A DNA stretch of 64,000 nucleotides from Rosa chinensis (GCF_002994745.2 NC_037089.1:82174347-82238346); one strand, 5' to 3'; counted from the stretch's first letter, positions 32,539 to 46,200 are shown. The notes: a model not told the origin generated them from the letters alone. Numbers and translations: made by a program.

Positions 32539-35500
32539 ATGCCATCAAACAGATTCCTTCTTATGCAAAATTTTTAAAAGAGCTCTGTACTAATAAAAGG
32601 AGGTTTGAAAAGGATGAAAAAGTGATGTTGTCAGAAGAAGTGAGTGCTGTGCTTCAAAGAAAATTGCCACCAAAGCTTAAGGACCCTGGCAGCTTTACAA
32701 TCCCATGTACCATTGGAGAGAAAAACTTTGAGAAAGTCTTACTTGATCTTGGGGCAAGTGTGAATCTAATGCCCTATTCGGTTTACAAAACTCTTGGTGT
32801 TGGACCCTTGCAGAACATAAATATCTCCCTACAATTTGCAGATCGTTCTGTAAAGTATCCAGAGGCATAGTGGAGGACGTGCTAGTCAAAGTTGCAGATT
32901 TTATTCTGCCAGCAGATTTTATTGTTTTGGACATGGAAGATACAGAGATCAGAGGCAAAGCTCTTCCCCTCATTATGGGGCGTCCCTTCATGGCTACTGC
33001 AGGTACAAAATTGATGTTAAAGAAGGGTTGTTGACTATGACAGTGCATGATATTACAATTTCATGGAAAATTTTTGAAGCCTTGAAGAAACCTGCAGATC
33101 TTTATGATTGTTTTAGTGTGGACATGGTGCAACACCTTGTGAAGCAATCTTTCATTGAAACAAGCTCTACAGATCCTCTTGAAGTGTGTATTGCTCAACA
33201 AGGAATGAAGTTTGAAAATAATAAAGTGTTGGAGGCACAAGAAACACTAAATGCTGCTGGTACATATCCACCTAGATGGTCTCCAAAATTTGAACGTTTG
33301 CAACACTCTGAGACCAAACTTGTCCCTTCTATTGTAAAGCCTCCTACACTCGAATTGAAACCTCTTCCAGAAACTTTGAAGTATGCATATCTTGGTGATT
33401 TAGAAACTCTTCCAGTGATTATTGCTTCAGACTTGAGTAGTTCAGAGGAGGAGAAATTACTTAGAGTTTTAAGGGAGCATAAAACAGCTTTGGGATGGAC
33501 AATTGCAGACATTAAGGGGTTAAGTCCTTCCATATGCATGCATAGAATATTCTTAGAAGATGCAGCTAAACCTACTAGAGATCCTCAAAGACGCCTTAAC
33601 CCACACATGAAAGAAGTGGTTCGTGCAGAGGTGTTGAAATTGCTTGATGTTGGAGTTATTTATCCTATTTCAGATAGCGAATGGGTGAGTCCAGTGCAGG
33701 TGGTGCCTAAAAAGTCCGGAATTACAGTGGTAAAAAATGAAGAGAATGAGCTCATACCTCAAAGGACAGTCACAGGTTGGAGGGTATGTATTGACTACAG
33801 GAAGTTAAATAGTGCAACTCGAAAAGATCACTTTCCTCTACCTTTCATTGATCAGATGTTGGAGCGACTTGCAGGCCATAGTCACTACTGTTTCTTGGAT
33901 GGGTATTCAGGTTATAATCAAATTCCAATAGCTCCAGAAGATCAGGAAAAGACTACATTTACATGTCCTTTTGGAACCTTCGCATATCGTCGAATGCCTT
34001 TCGGATTATGCAACGCACCAGCAACCTTCCAAAGATGCATGATGAGTGTCTTCTCCGACATGGTGGAAAGAATAATAGAGGTATTTATGGACGATTTCTC
34101 AGTCTTTGGTTCATCTTTTGATGAATGTCTCTACCATCTTTCCTTAGTGCTTCAACGGTGTCAAGAAACCAATTTAGTTTTAAATTGGGAAAAATGCCAC
34201 TTCATGGTGAAGAAGGGCATTGTACTTGGGCATATAATATCAGCAAAGGGTATTGAAGTTGATAGAGCTAAGGTGGAATTAATTTCGAAGCTTCCTCCTC
34301 CATCTACAGTTAAAGAAGTTCGGTCTTTTTTAGGGCATGCTGGCTTTTACAGGAGATTCATCCCTAATTTCTCAAAAATCACTAAACCATTATGTGATTT
34401 GTTGGCTAAAGATGCTGTGTTTGAGTTCAATGAAGAGTGCTTGAAGGCTTTTCAAACTCTCAAAAAGGAATTAACACATGCACCTATCATTCGGGCACCG
34501 GATTGGGATCTTCCTTTCGAAATTATGTGCGATGCTTCTGACTACGCTTTGGGAGCTGTTTTGGGGCAGCGAGTTAATAAGCTTCCTCATGTTATATACT
34601 ATGCAAGTAGGACCTTGAACGATGCTCAATTAAACTACTCTACAACAGAGAAAGAATTGCTTGCGGTGGTTTTCGCATTGGAGAAGTTTAGGAGTTATTT
34701 GATTGGCTCTAAGGTGACAATATTCTCTGATCATGCAGCCCTTAGATACTTATTAACGAAGAAAGATGCAAAGCCAAGATTGATAAGATGGATCCTACTC
34801 TTGCAAGAATTTGATCTTGAGATTAAGGACAAAAAAGGGACCGAAAATGTAGTTGCTGATCACCTTTCCAGATTGATCAAGGAAGATGTTGGCGATGGTG
34901 TGACTCCAATTAATGAATATTTTCCTGATGAGCAGCTCTTCGTTGTTGACAACCTTCCTTGGTATGCTGACATAGTAAACTACTTGGTGAGCAAGTTTCT
35001 ACCGGCAGATTTAAACAAGCAACAGAAGAAGCACTTTCTCTCTACAGTGAAGCACTACTTTTGGGATGATCCGTACCTATTTAAGTATTGCTCTGATCAA
35101 ATAATTCGCAGGTGTGTCTCTCATGAAGAAACTCAAAGTATTCTCACCTTTTGTCATACATATGCATGTGGAGGACATTTTGGAGCCAAGAAAACTGCTC
35201 TCAAGGTATTGCAAAGTGGATTTTATTGGCCATCACTTTTCAAGGATGCATATACCTTTGTTACAACCTGTGATAGGTGCCAAAGAATGGGGAATATCTC
35301 CTCAAAGTCGCAGATGCCATTGACAAATATTTTGGAGGTCGAATTATTCGACGTTTGGGGAATCGACTTCATGGGTCCATTCCCTATGTCTCATGGCTTT
35401 CTCTACATTATTGTTGCTGTGGATTACGTCTCTAAATGGGTAGAGGCACTGCCTACAAGGACCAATGATCATAATGTTGTTCTGAGTTTCTTAAAGGAGC

Positions 35501-36252
35501 ATATTTTCACTCGTTTTGGCACACCGCGAGCTATTATCAGCGACGGAGGTTCCCACTTCATTAACAAGTCTTTTGCAGCTCTCATGAAGAAGTATAACAT
35601 TACTCATAAAGTCTCTACTCCCTACCATCCCCAAACAAATGGGCAAGTCGAAGTTTCGAATAGGGAGATTAAACATATTCTTGAGAAAACAGTGAGTCAA
35701 AACCGTAAAGATTGGTCATTAAAGGTGAGTGATGCGTGTTGGGCATATAGAACAGCCTTTAAAACTCCATTAGGTATGTCTCCTTATAGACTTGTCTTTG
35801 GAAAGGCTTGTCATCTTCCTGTGGAGTTGGAGCATCAAGCCTATTGGGCATTAAAGAAGTTGAATTTTGGCATTCATGAAGCAGGAACTTTAAGGAAGCT
35901 TCAATTAAATGAGTTGGATGAATTACGGAATGAAGCTTATGAGAATGCAAGAATTTATAAGGAGAAGACAAAGATAGCTCATGACAAAGCTCTGAAGCCC
36001 AAGCATTTGGTACCAAATACAAAGGTGTTGTTGTATAACTCCAGGCTTCGTTTGTTTCCTGGCAAACTGAGATCAAGGTGGACTGGACCGTATCTACTCT
36101 TGCAAGTTTTTTCTCATGGAGCAGTAGAGCTTCAAGACTTGAAAAATGGTACAAAATTCAAGGTGAATGGTCATCGAGTTAAACCTTATTTAGAGTCATT
36201 CAGTGGTGAAGAAAAGGAGGTGTTATACCTTAATGATGCTTCACATACTTGA
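32484..36252 (+). pseudogene. Athila-type Pol: protease, RT, RNase H, integrase
   Basis: The protease frame 32484-32870 has LLDLGASVNLMPYSVYKTLG; the active-site triplet reads DLG where DTG or DSG is usual. It then breaks by one base near 32865, and the main frame runs 33028-36252 (1074 codons). RT shows FCVTF-like palm motifs and [10 protein letters not shown] (residue ~352, FMDD in place of YxDD, as in Athila relatives). RNase H begins near [15 protein letters not shown] (~500). Integrase has an H-H-C-C finger (~705-745) and the DDE residues in [15 protein letters not shown] and [11 protein letters not shown] (~779, 836, 872), then a GPY-like end. No chromodomain is seen. Apart from the break it looks intact. 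Confidence 0.92.
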
Positions 36253-38844
36253 TCCTTGCCAAGTCCGGCTGAAGACTTAAAACTTAGCGCTTATGGGAGG
36301 CAACCCATGTTTTTGGAGGATGAAGTGGTGATGCACAGCAACTCAGTGAAAGAGAGTACTGAATCTGCTAACTTGCAGCAGAAATGTCCGTTTTTGACAT
36401 GTAATATGTCGATTTTATGTGATTTGACGAGAGCTACAAGACTCATTGCTTTGCAATGAGCCCCGGCAAATTTTGGCCAAATAACTCTGTCTTCAGTGTC
36501 CGATCCGGGAGTCAAACTGCAACAATTATGGAGATTTCTACTTGGAGCATGTCTTGGCTTTTCTTCCTCTTCGTCTACATCCAGGGAGCTCTAAACTCTT
36601 TCTTTTCTTTTCTTTACTTTTTGTGGTTCTTCCCTTACTTGTTTGATGCATTACTGCTAGCTAATATTTTCAACATTGAGGACAATGTCTCACTTAAGTT
36701 TGGGGGGAGGAATTTAGATTCTTGTTTTTATATTTTAGCCTCACATGTGGTAGAATAGATTAATTAGTAGAAAATACTGGAAATCAACTCTAAAAAAAAA
36801 AATGTTCTGTACGTTTAGTTGTTATTTTGTGAGTCTTTTGCTTTAGTTTCTTCCAACACCTAGGATGAGAACTTGAATTTAATCCTTGTTAGAGCTGATG
36901 AATATGATAAGCATCAATTTAGGTCTGGACATCAATCTTTTGTTAATGCTTTCTTATGATGATCATGCTTGAAACACAACAGCCATTGTTAATATGAAAA
37001 TTTGTGATCTGGAGAAGCATGTGACGGTTAGTGTAGACTTGTATAACCTATGTGAGTTTTGAGCCTATTGCCTATTCTTGAGAGTGTTATACACTAGTTC
37101 TATAATCTTTCTTGTTAGATAGGTTGTACATGATCTCATTATTTGTCCTAGAACTTGCTTCAATGACTCTCAAGACGTTATATTGATTCACATGATTTTT
37201 GGGAAGGGATTAAGGCAATTAGGATCATCACCACCATGGCCAAATAGCCTCCATTCCTGATTATATTATCCCTTAGATATATAGCCCTTTGAGCCAAAAT
37301 AAGCCTTTTCTTTCATAAAACACATATTCCCAACCCTTCACCCTTAAACACATATCCTACCTATGTTCTGAGAAATTGATGGAGCACTATGAAGATGCAT
37401 ATGAGGAATTTTGAAGTCAAAATATGTACTGAAGAAAACAAGTTTGGGGGTTGTGATGTGTACTTGAAGGCAAAGTGGAATTTGCAGGTCATACATTTGA
37501 ATTTCAGTTTAGGAGTTGCCATTGTCAAAGTAGTTTTGAATGCAAAGTGTGCCTGAAAAGTGACAACAAGAAAAAAAAAAAAAAAAGAGAGAGAAAAAAA
37601 AAGAGAAGTTGGACACACCTTGGCCTTTTGAATGGCACCGAAGTTAAGAAGGGAAATCTGCCTTGGTTATTGTTTCGAAGGAAATTGCTGTTGTCTAGAG
37701 CATGAACCTGCAGTAGCAGCTTGGGATGGTATGTTTCTACAGAGCTATTGAAAAAAAAAAAAAAAAAAATTTGATGTTACAAAGGAAAAGCTCTTAAGGA
37801 AGGTTTCCAAGCTTGGCATGTTACAGCAAGAATGAAAGCTGCTTTGGGATTGTGACAGAAAGAAAAAAATGAGAATGAGGCTATGTGTTAGAAAGAGAGA
37901 AAGTTGACGTGATACCAACTACCAAGAAGCAAGATTTGAAACCTGGAATTTATGGTGTAGATTTTGTCTTCATTGTTCAATGGCTTGAGAAGAAAAAAAA
38001 AAAGACAGAAAATTCAGAAGAAAAAAGAATTGAGAACCACAAATGTTAGAGCTATGTCCTGAAGTTTTCTTGAAGATTTTTGGAGTATAAGGAGGTCAAA
38101 GTGAAGTCAAGGTTCAACACAATGAAATTTGTCCTTCCATGTTCGTTATTTGAGAAGTGAAAGTATAACACCTATGAGGATTTGGCGATCTTGAGCATCG
38201 ACTTATTTTTGCTCTATTGATTTCTTAGAACCTTTGAATTCCTTTATCTTTTGTTTCTTTTAGCCAAAACCCTTAGCCCCATTACAACCGGAACAAAGAC
38301 CTTTATGATCCTAGGAAAAGTGTGAGGAGATTTGTGGAGATGAGTCAAAGAGGTGAGCCTATGGGGCAATTCTATAATTCAAGTGATAGATATTCTTACA
38401 TGAGATCATTCTTTATTTTTATTTTCCAGAAAAAGCTTTTCCATCTTAACATTTATGTGAGCTATTTTGCTTTTATATATTCTTCGTCTCACATAAACAT
38501 GAGTGAGTAGAATACCCAGAAAATCTGAGCGCTTTATTCTGAGTGAAATCCTTGGTGAGATTTGAAGTTGAAGCTGATTTTCATGTGTCTATTTGGGTTG
38601 TGGAAATTTGTATTGATTTATGGCTGTCTACACAAGCATGGTTGTTATCGGAATTTATTAGCACTCGATTGAAAGTTCTTATGGACCTGTTTTGATAATT
38701 GTTGTCATTTGGATGCTATAATTTTGAGATCGATTCTCTGAGGTGATCATTGGAAGAATTAGGAATGTGTGTTTGTTCTTCTTAGTCATTGTTTTCTGTT
38801 TTTGTTTTGCTTGAGGACTAGCAAAGCCTAAGTTTGGGGGTATT
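36253..38844 (+). other. Athila 3' spacer without env-like ORF
   Basis: 2.6 kb between pol and the 3' LTR. Many Athila elements have an env-like ORF here; I see none of useful length. The stretch contains several purine-tract-like copies of AAGTTTGGGGG (about 36693, 37440 and 38830) and A-rich runs (about 37568-37605 and 37749-37769). The last copy (AGTTTGGGGGTATT) is the working polypurine tract. Confidence 0.8.
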
Positions 38845-40416
38845 TGATGTGCTCATATTTTCCTATATTGTTGTGCCTCTTAATCTTGATATTTACGTTT
38901 AGTTCTCCTTGTTTATAGTCTATTTACTTAGTTTAGTGTGTTTATAGGTATGAAGAGCAAGGATGACAAAAAGAAGGAAAAAGAGAGGAAAAGGATTGAA
39001 GGTGCTTTGCAATCCTAAAAACTGAAGCAGCCTCTGCAGAATGGCTAACTTTGAGGATTAAACTGTACCGATCCAGAGATAACCAGAAGACGACCCTTAT
39101 ATGCACGGAAAGCTCTGAATGTCTAGTTTCTGGAGAATTTTACGGTTTGTGATTTCGATATTTCTAGAGAGAGATATGGCCATTTAAGTACAGGCAGTTC
39201 AGTCGATACGCGGATCTGCGACGTGTTTCCAAGAGCTCGAGTTTTCAAGGCCTGAATGACTTAGCAAAATTCTGAGAAGATTGATCTAGCATTATGGACC
39301 GTTTGAGAGCCCAACATATGTTTCCTTGGAATTTTAGGGTGCCACATCACCTTTCTTTTGTGCTAAGTTATTAAGGAGTTCCAGAGGCCTAAAGCAAAAA
39401 GGAAAAGTTGCACCTTATAAAAGGAGAATGTGTCAAGATAGAGGATACACCATTCAATATCAGATTTTCACCAAAGAAAGCTGCTGCCATCACGTGTTCA
39501 CCTTCCATCTCCATTTAACAAGTTCTTTTATGTTTTAAAGATTTTCTATTATGTTTTCTCTGAACATGAATAGCTAAACTCCTTTTCTAGGGCTAGGATG
39601 AGGCCCTAGCATGATTATTTACATGTTTTGATATTCAATTGATGGATTAATAATTTCTTTTTGATAAATTCTTAATCTCTGCTTGAATTGTTGCTTATGT
39701 TAAAGTTCTATTGATTCGCGACCTTTAGGGCTTTGCATCTAGTTATCAGAAGATGAATTTGAGGCGTACCTGCAATATAATTCAAATTAGCTTCATGAGA
39801 TAAAGAATTGTGAATTACATTATTGTCGTACCTGAAGTAATGGTTTGCATGATTCCCTTGTTTTCTATAACGTAATGAGTCCTGTGTGTTAAATTTATGC
39901 CGTACCTGGATAGATTGCATGCTAGGATATACGACCTCTGCCGTACCTGGAGAGAATCATACACTTAAGGAAAACTATAGTCTAAGTGTCGTACCTGAAC
40001 TTAGATACGGGAATTGTTATCAAAAGAAACGAAAGAATTCATTGGTTGGTTCAAAACGTAGATAAGATTGCTTGTGGTTGATTCCGACACCCTAGGCTCA
40101 TCATCATCGTATTCTTACCTTTAATCATTATAGACTCTCTTCTAAATTTCAATTTATTTAGATTTACATTTTAAGTTTCTGTTTTTGAATAATTTTCCCA
40201 TTATCATAAACTCTTTCAAAACCGTGAAAATCATAAATCCTAGTTTGAGTCATTGTTTGTTTTAGTCGATTCATGTTTCTTGTTTTGTGTGTTTTTGGTT
40301 TTAATTAATTTAGGTTTTCATATTGTGAATTGACTTAATATCCTCGTGGGAACGACAACCCCTTCTCTTCCATTACTATACTACATCCACCCTGTATACT
40401 TGCAGGAATTCCACCA
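38845..40416 (+). repeat. 3' LTR of Athila-type element
   Basis: 1572 bp, the same length as the 5' LTR, and identical to it except for two substitutions that I noticed. Confidence 0.95.
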
Positions 40417-40421
40417 GGGCA

Positions 40422-41242
40422 CCACAATCTGGGGAGTCCCTCTCCTCAGATTTCTCTGTGCGGAGCAAAGTGAAGAAGGGCGGAAGGCCACTTTGAGGCC
40501 GACTGTTCTTCTTGAGTGGCCTACCTTCAGGGTCTGATGAGTCGACGACTTTTTTTCATCTGGAGGTAGGTGAGGCAACTGGGTCGCACTCCAGTGCTGA
40601 TTCTGTCTCTATCCCGGAGGATAACCAACTGGAAGGGTTGCAATGGATTATTTCCTTCCCTCTCCTTCCAGTACAAATGATAGCAACTGCAACTCAAATC
40701 AGAGGAGGGAGAAGAGAGGAAGAGTAAGAGTGAATATCTCATCAACCCTTCTTGCCGCATGATCCGGAAGCTTATAGAACACATGAATCCTTATTAGTTG
40801 TTTTAGCCACTTTTTGGCTTTATATATTGTTAATGTAATTTTCTCGAACATATTGTCTTGCTTTTGGCCGCAAAGCCACTTCATGAATGAAAGATTCGAA
40901 ATTTTCTTATTTGCAAAAAACAACAATGATATAATAACAAGGCCTCTGGTATAGGCCCTTACACACATTCCAAACACATATTGTCAAAGATATTGAACGA
41001 AAATGTACGAAAAATTTGCCAGATGAATCACTGCAAAAATAATGGCTACTGCCAAAATATTGGCCACTATGAAGGCCTTTATGCATAGAGTGTTGCCCCC
41101 CTAGTGTTCGTAGGTGGAGCGAAGATAGGTGAACGAGGCCACAATGAAAAGGCCTAATTACAAGGGATGAGGCGAGCCAAGGGACACAATGTTTGCCCCC
41201 CTGGGGGATCCTCAAATTCCCAAACGCTGGGGTAGTATTTCT
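40422..41242 (-). other. Tat internal region downstream of integrase
   Basis: Continuation of the Tat element on the right of the Athila insertion. Fragmentary open frames, none recognisable. Confidence 0.55.
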
Positions 41243-44200
41243 TTAAGAACCTGCCTTAATAGGGTTGCGGTAGAGGTCACCATCCAAATCTTTGAGGTGA
41301 AAAACCCCACGTTCCAGAATTCTTTGAATCACAAAGGGCCCTTCCCAGCGTAGGGTCCATTTACCACGACCGGTCAACTTCTCACCAAACGGAAGGACTG
41401 CCTTCCAAAAGTGCTCGCCCTCTTTGTAACTGCGGCCGTGAGTTCTCTTATCGTAGGCACGAGCGATGCGTTGCTTCTCCATCACTAAGTTGTGCAAAGC
41501 CTCTAAGCGTTGTCCGCTAAGGTCTTCGTGCTCCTGCCACATGGCTTGGACATAGTCATCACCAGTCAAATGATGTTGATCTTGGACGCGTAGGGAGTGA
41601 ACATTGATCTCCAAAGGTAAAACCGCGTCGTGACCAAACATGAGTGCATAGGGCGTTGTGGCAGTAGGAGTTCGCTTTGGAGTACGATAGGCCCACAACG
41701 TTTCATACAATGTCTCGTGCCAATGGCGAGGGTTTTCAACAAGCATCTTCTTCAGTAGGGTAATGATAATCTTGTTACTGGCCTCTGCTTGACCGTTAAA
41801 CTGAGCATAATAAGGTGTGCTGTAGAGAAACTTGATGCCGAAGTCGTTGACAAGCTGCTCCACATCACCACCCATAAATGCTGGTCCCCTGTCCGATACT
41901 AACACATCGGGGACGCCGAACCTGCATATAATATTTCATATGGTTGCTCCAGAGGCTTCCTTCAAAGGTTCAACTTCGACCCATTTAGTGAAGAAATCTG
42001 TAGCGACGATGATGAACTTGTGTTGGAGTGACGAATGGAGATGAATCATGCTAATCAAGTCCAATGCCCAGCCTCGCACATGCCAAGGTTGAATAATAGG
42101 CTGCATGGGAATATTGGGAAGATGCTGAACTGGTCCATGAGCCTGGCAATCCTGACAACCTTTCGTGAATGTAATACAGTCTTTCAAAATGCTGGGCCAA
42201 TAATACCCATGTCGCTTGATGAGCCAACGCATCTTTGGACCCGCTTGATGGGCTCCACATACGCCGGTATGTGCTTCTCGCATTAAAGCTTCGCATAGCG
42301 GCCAAACACACACCCGAAATCTATGTCATCTTCGCCGCGTCGGAGCAGCTCATCTCCTCTGAGGAAGTAATTTAAGGCAAGAAAACGAGTCTTCCTGTCT
42401 GCAATGGCATCTGGGTGCTTTAGGTAAGCAATCAAAGGGATGCGCCAGTCTATATCAATTGGTTTGAGGACCGCAACGATTGGATCGTCCAGCGGGTCAG
42501 GTCGAGTGAGCCAAGAAGGCAGCGTGCGTCGTTCAACTTTTAAGATTCACTCGTGAACCCTATATTTCAAAGTAATGCCTGTAGCCAGTTGAGCAAGTTC
42601 GTTGGCCACAAGGTTGCGCTCGCGAGGAATATATTCCAAATCCACATCATTGAATTGATCTAGAAGTTCAATGGTGCGATTCAAATATGGTACAAGCAAG
42701 CAGCTCACACACCTGTACTTCTCTTGAAGTTGATTTATGACGAGCAAAGAATCACCGCGTACTTGGACATCTCTTACTCCGAGCTTCAGTAACACTTCTA
42801 GGCCAATAATGAGAGCCTCATACTCTCCTTGATTATTGGTGCACTTAAACTCCAATTGGAAAGACTAAGAAAAACGATCGCCCGCTGGGTTTTTCCAGAA
42901 CAATCCCTGCCCCTGCTAGTGTTTCTGTTCTTGAGCCATCAAAAAATAGTATCCAGGGATGAAGGGAGATTGTGGCTTGATACCAAAGAGCATATTCTGG
43001 AATGCGCGCTAAATCTGGTCGAGTCATGGTTGTGGTCGCGATCTCTAACTCTTTCACTGTGGGGACATCCAACATAGGGTGATGTGCTAGAAAGTCTGCG
43101 ATGGCTTGTCCCTTCACTACTTTCTGTGGAACGTATTGGAGCGAGAATTCGGATAAGGCCAGTACCCACTTACCAATACGACCTCGTAGAATCGGTCGCG
43201 ACAACATGTACTTAACTAGGTCGGTTTGAGCGATAATGCAAGTGGTAAAGGATAACATGTAGTGTCGCAACTTGCACGCTGAGAAGTACAATGTAAGACA
43301 ATTTTTCCATGGGAGTATACCTGGTTTCACAATCCATCAATGTCCTACTGAGGTAAAAAAAAATGGCATGCTCGACACCTTCCTCATCATCCTAGGCGAG
43401 TAGGCTGCCAGTGGACGCCACAGCTGCTGAAATATATAGCTTTAATGGAAACCTGGCTCTAGGTGGAACGAGTACTGGCGGGCTTGTCAGATAGGCCTTA
43501 ATTTTGTCAAAAGCCTTTTGGTGTTGAGGTTCCCATACAAACTCGTTCTATCCTTGTAGTCTCAGTAGTGGGGAAAAGGGCTGGATTTTACCTGCAGAGT
43601 TAGATATGAAAAGTCTCAGGAAGTTGATCTTACCCAGTAAACGTTGTAACTCTTTCTTTATGCGTGGGGGAGAGGCGTTGATGACCGCACTTGGCTTATC
43701 CTCAGGGACCTCAATACCCCTTTGATGGACAATGAAGCCCAGAAAATCTCCTGCTTGAACTTTGAAAACACACTTGGCAGGGTTCATCTTGAGCTTGTGC
43801 AGCCGCATTCGCTCGAAGACTTTCTTGAGATCTGTGATGTGATCCCTGTGCTGCTTGGACCTGACGACCACGTCATTAATGTAAACCTCTAAAATCTTCC
43901 CTAGGATATCGTGGAAAATCAGGTTCATGGCTCTCTGATACGTTGCCCCAGCATTCTTCAGTCCAAAATGCATAACCATGTATTCAAAAACGCCCGCGAA
44001 CCCTGGACAACTGAATGCTGTTTTGTGTCTGTCTTCCTCCGCAACCGGAATCTGTGATACCCAGCAGTTCTGTCCATGAAGGATAACAATTCATGTCCTG
44101 CTACTACATTTACCAACATATCCGCGACCGGCTTGGGGCAGACGTCTTTAGGCATAGCGACATTAAGGTCTCTGTAGTCCGCGCAGACCCTCATCTTACC

Positions 44201-44653
44201 ATTCTTCTTATGGACTGGCACGATATTGGATAGCCACTGATTGTATTTGGCCACTCGAATGATGCCCGATCTATGCATCTTTTCAACTTCTTCTTTGACC
44301 AGAACTTGGGACTCGGAGTTCATTCTTCGCGGCTCTTGCTTCACAGGCCTCTTGTCAGGGAGTGTTGGTAGTTGATGGCAAACTAAGTCCGGCGACAGGC
44401 CGGGCATGTCTTCATATTTCTCCGCGAAGCAGTCTTTGAACTCTAGTAATAAATCAATGAGCCTCTGTCTCTCACTAGGCTCTAAGTAAGCGCTGATAGC
44501 CACTTCCATAGGTTCAGCTGCTGTTCCAAGATTGACTTTCTGTGTAGGATCTCTGACCTTTGGAGGGGTGTCATCCAGCGCTGCTGGAGCCAGCTGAATT
44601 TCTTCTTCGTCTTCTTTTTCTTGGTCACAAAACTCCTCGTTGATAAATTCCAA
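41243..44653 (-). pseudogene. Tat-lineage Pol (RT, RNase H, integrase), decayed
   Basis: RT: RMNSESQVLVKEEVEKMHRS, then GKMRVCADYRDLN and MHFGLKNAGATYQRAMN (44653-43548, two frames). The catalytic box reads VYINDVVV where VYVDD is expected, so the first Asp is Asn. RNase H follows (43330-42845, ILFFDGSRTETLAGAGIVLE). KCTNNQGEYEALIIGLEVLL and VQVRGDSLLVINQLQ (42855-42547) are typical of the archaeal-type RNase H of Tat elements. Integrase: HQAGPKMRWLIKRHGYYWPS (42313-41936), then MLVSDRGPAFMGGDVEQLVN and NGQAEASNKIIITLLKK (41905-41243). Several frameshifts and stops make it non-functional. Confidence 0.85.
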
Positions 44654-44948
44654 GGTCGCGACATGATCATAGGCCTCTATCCCTTCTCCAGAAGGTCGTA
44701 ATCCATTAATCGTTTAAGGGTTTGGGCATAGCGTGGCTAGGCCTTTCCAAGCCCTCTTTTGCCAGCGTAAGCCCCCACTGTGCCAATTCAGAGGCTGTCA
44801 CCCCTATAGGGCGGCCTTTGTCATCGATGCCACTGACTTGCAATGGAGTAATTGGCTCCAAGTAGTACCTGGCATCTACATAGTTTGCAGAAACTGGGAA
44901 TGGGCGAGGATCCGCCTTAATCACCTCGGCTTGATCTATTACCCTATT

Positions 44949-46172
44949 CTACATTACCAGTTCTTGGTGGAGAGTTGAAGGAACACAATAGCTCCGGTGA
45001 ATCCAGTCGGGCCCTAGGATGGCGTTATAGGCCGCGTAATAGTTTGTCACGAAGAAAGCATAGACTCCCTCTGTTGGTCCTACCTTGATACGTAGAAACA
45101 ATAAGCCCAAAGTCTTTATGACTGTCCCCACAAAGTTCTTTAGCGTGAGGGATGTAGACTGGATCTTCTCTTTCTTGATCCCAAGTAGATGCATGGTTCT
45201 TGTGGTGATAACGTTGACAGCGGCCCCTGTGTCGACCATGACCTTGCTGACTTTAGTGCCAGCAATCTCCACTATTATATATAAAGGTTGTATGTGTTAA
45301 ACCATCGCAGGCGTCGGTCTTGTGAATCTCATAAAGAAACCTTTACCCTCAGCGTCTTCAGTCTCAAAAACCACTGCCTCTGCTAAAGGTGTTGTTGCAA
45401 CCGATGTGATTTGTAGAGGCTGATCGGTATCGTCTTCATTCTCCATACACTCCTGCATGGCGATTGGCAAAGCGTATCTCGCGGGGAGTACATAGACCAT
45501 ATTGCAGGAAGTATCAACCGCCTCAGTTTCGTCTATGTCGTCCTCTAGGTTGAGCTTCGGCTCTCTAACCGGGATGTCAGTGTTGAATTGCTTCACTATC
45601 TGATCTACCAATGACTCCTCTGTAAGCCCATTTACCTCGCACTATTCTTGTTCCTGCAGCTCGGCCATCAACAATGGTGAGTTTGACCTCTGTTCCCCTG
45701 CAAGTATCTCCCTTGGGGGTGCGACCACTAGACTTTGGACTTTTTTAGGTCTCCACTGTAAAGCTTCTGCAGTGCTTCCCTTGCTCTCCAATCTCTCAAA
45801 CACTGAGGGTTTGGCTTCTGGTTCCTCTTGAAACAACCTGCGCCTAACATGTGGCCGCCTAGTTGGCGAATTGTCCTTCCTAGCTAACGGAGGTGTCCTT
45901 TCTGTCGTGATCCTGCAGAAAACATTAGGCTTAGAGGCTCTTGCTTCTGAGAGCACTTGTTTTTGAAAACTACGAGGAGCCACCAATGGCTTAACAGCTA
46001 ATGCCTCCATCTCCTTTTGATATTGCTTAGGAGATTTAACCAGTTGCGACTGCCTGATCAAGCCCTGATCCAGAGCCTCTAAGGCGCGTTTGGCTTCTCC
46101 GAACCTACGCTGCAAGACAATGTGCCTTACTACATAACAAGCTCTATAGTAATGTTCATTCTTGCATAGCAC
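44949..46172 (-). pseudogene. Tat-lineage Gag C-terminus and protease
   Basis: The protease is 45272-44949: MVDTGAAVNVITTRTMHLLG with an intact DTG, then ILGPDWIHR. Upstream, 46172-45297 is the divergent gag-protease linker (AKRALEALDQGLIRQSQLVK and acid-rich tracts), interrupted by a stop near 45642. The gag N-terminus and the 5' LTR are absent; host-like sequence begins by about 46200. Confidence 0.7.
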
Positions 46173-46200
46173 ACTTAAAAGAAGACATATATACTCCTCA

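Larger units (their letters stand above)
28630..40416 (+). mobile_element. Young Athila-type Ty3/gypsy element, 11.8 kb
   Basis: Complete structure: target duplication GGGCA on both sides (28625-28629 and 40417-40421), two 1572-bp LTRs, a primer-binding site, gag, PR-RT-RH-INT, a 2.6-kb 3' spacer and a purine tract AGTTTGGGGG before the 3' LTR. By eye the LTRs differ at only two positions (near 28679 and 29763), so insertion was recent. Gag-pol nevertheless carries three single-base frame breaks. Confidence 0.96.
23841..46200 (-). mobile_element. Decayed Tat-lineage Ty3/gypsy element, 5'-truncated
   Basis: Read on the - strand: gag C-terminal part and protease (46172-44949), reverse transcriptase (44653-43548), RNase H including an archaeal-type domain (43330-42547), integrase (42313-41243), an antisense plant-mobile-domain ORF (24814-28103), a purine-rich tract GGGCCTGGGGGCCAA (about 24548-24562) and the 3' LTR (24547-23841). 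The order pol, antisense ORF, LTR is that of Tat elements with an extra antisense ORF. The 5' LTR and gag N-terminus are missing. An Athila-type element (28630-40416) is inserted between the antisense ORF and integrase. The LTR lies only about 160 bp from the TGS1 start codon. Confidence 0.8.
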
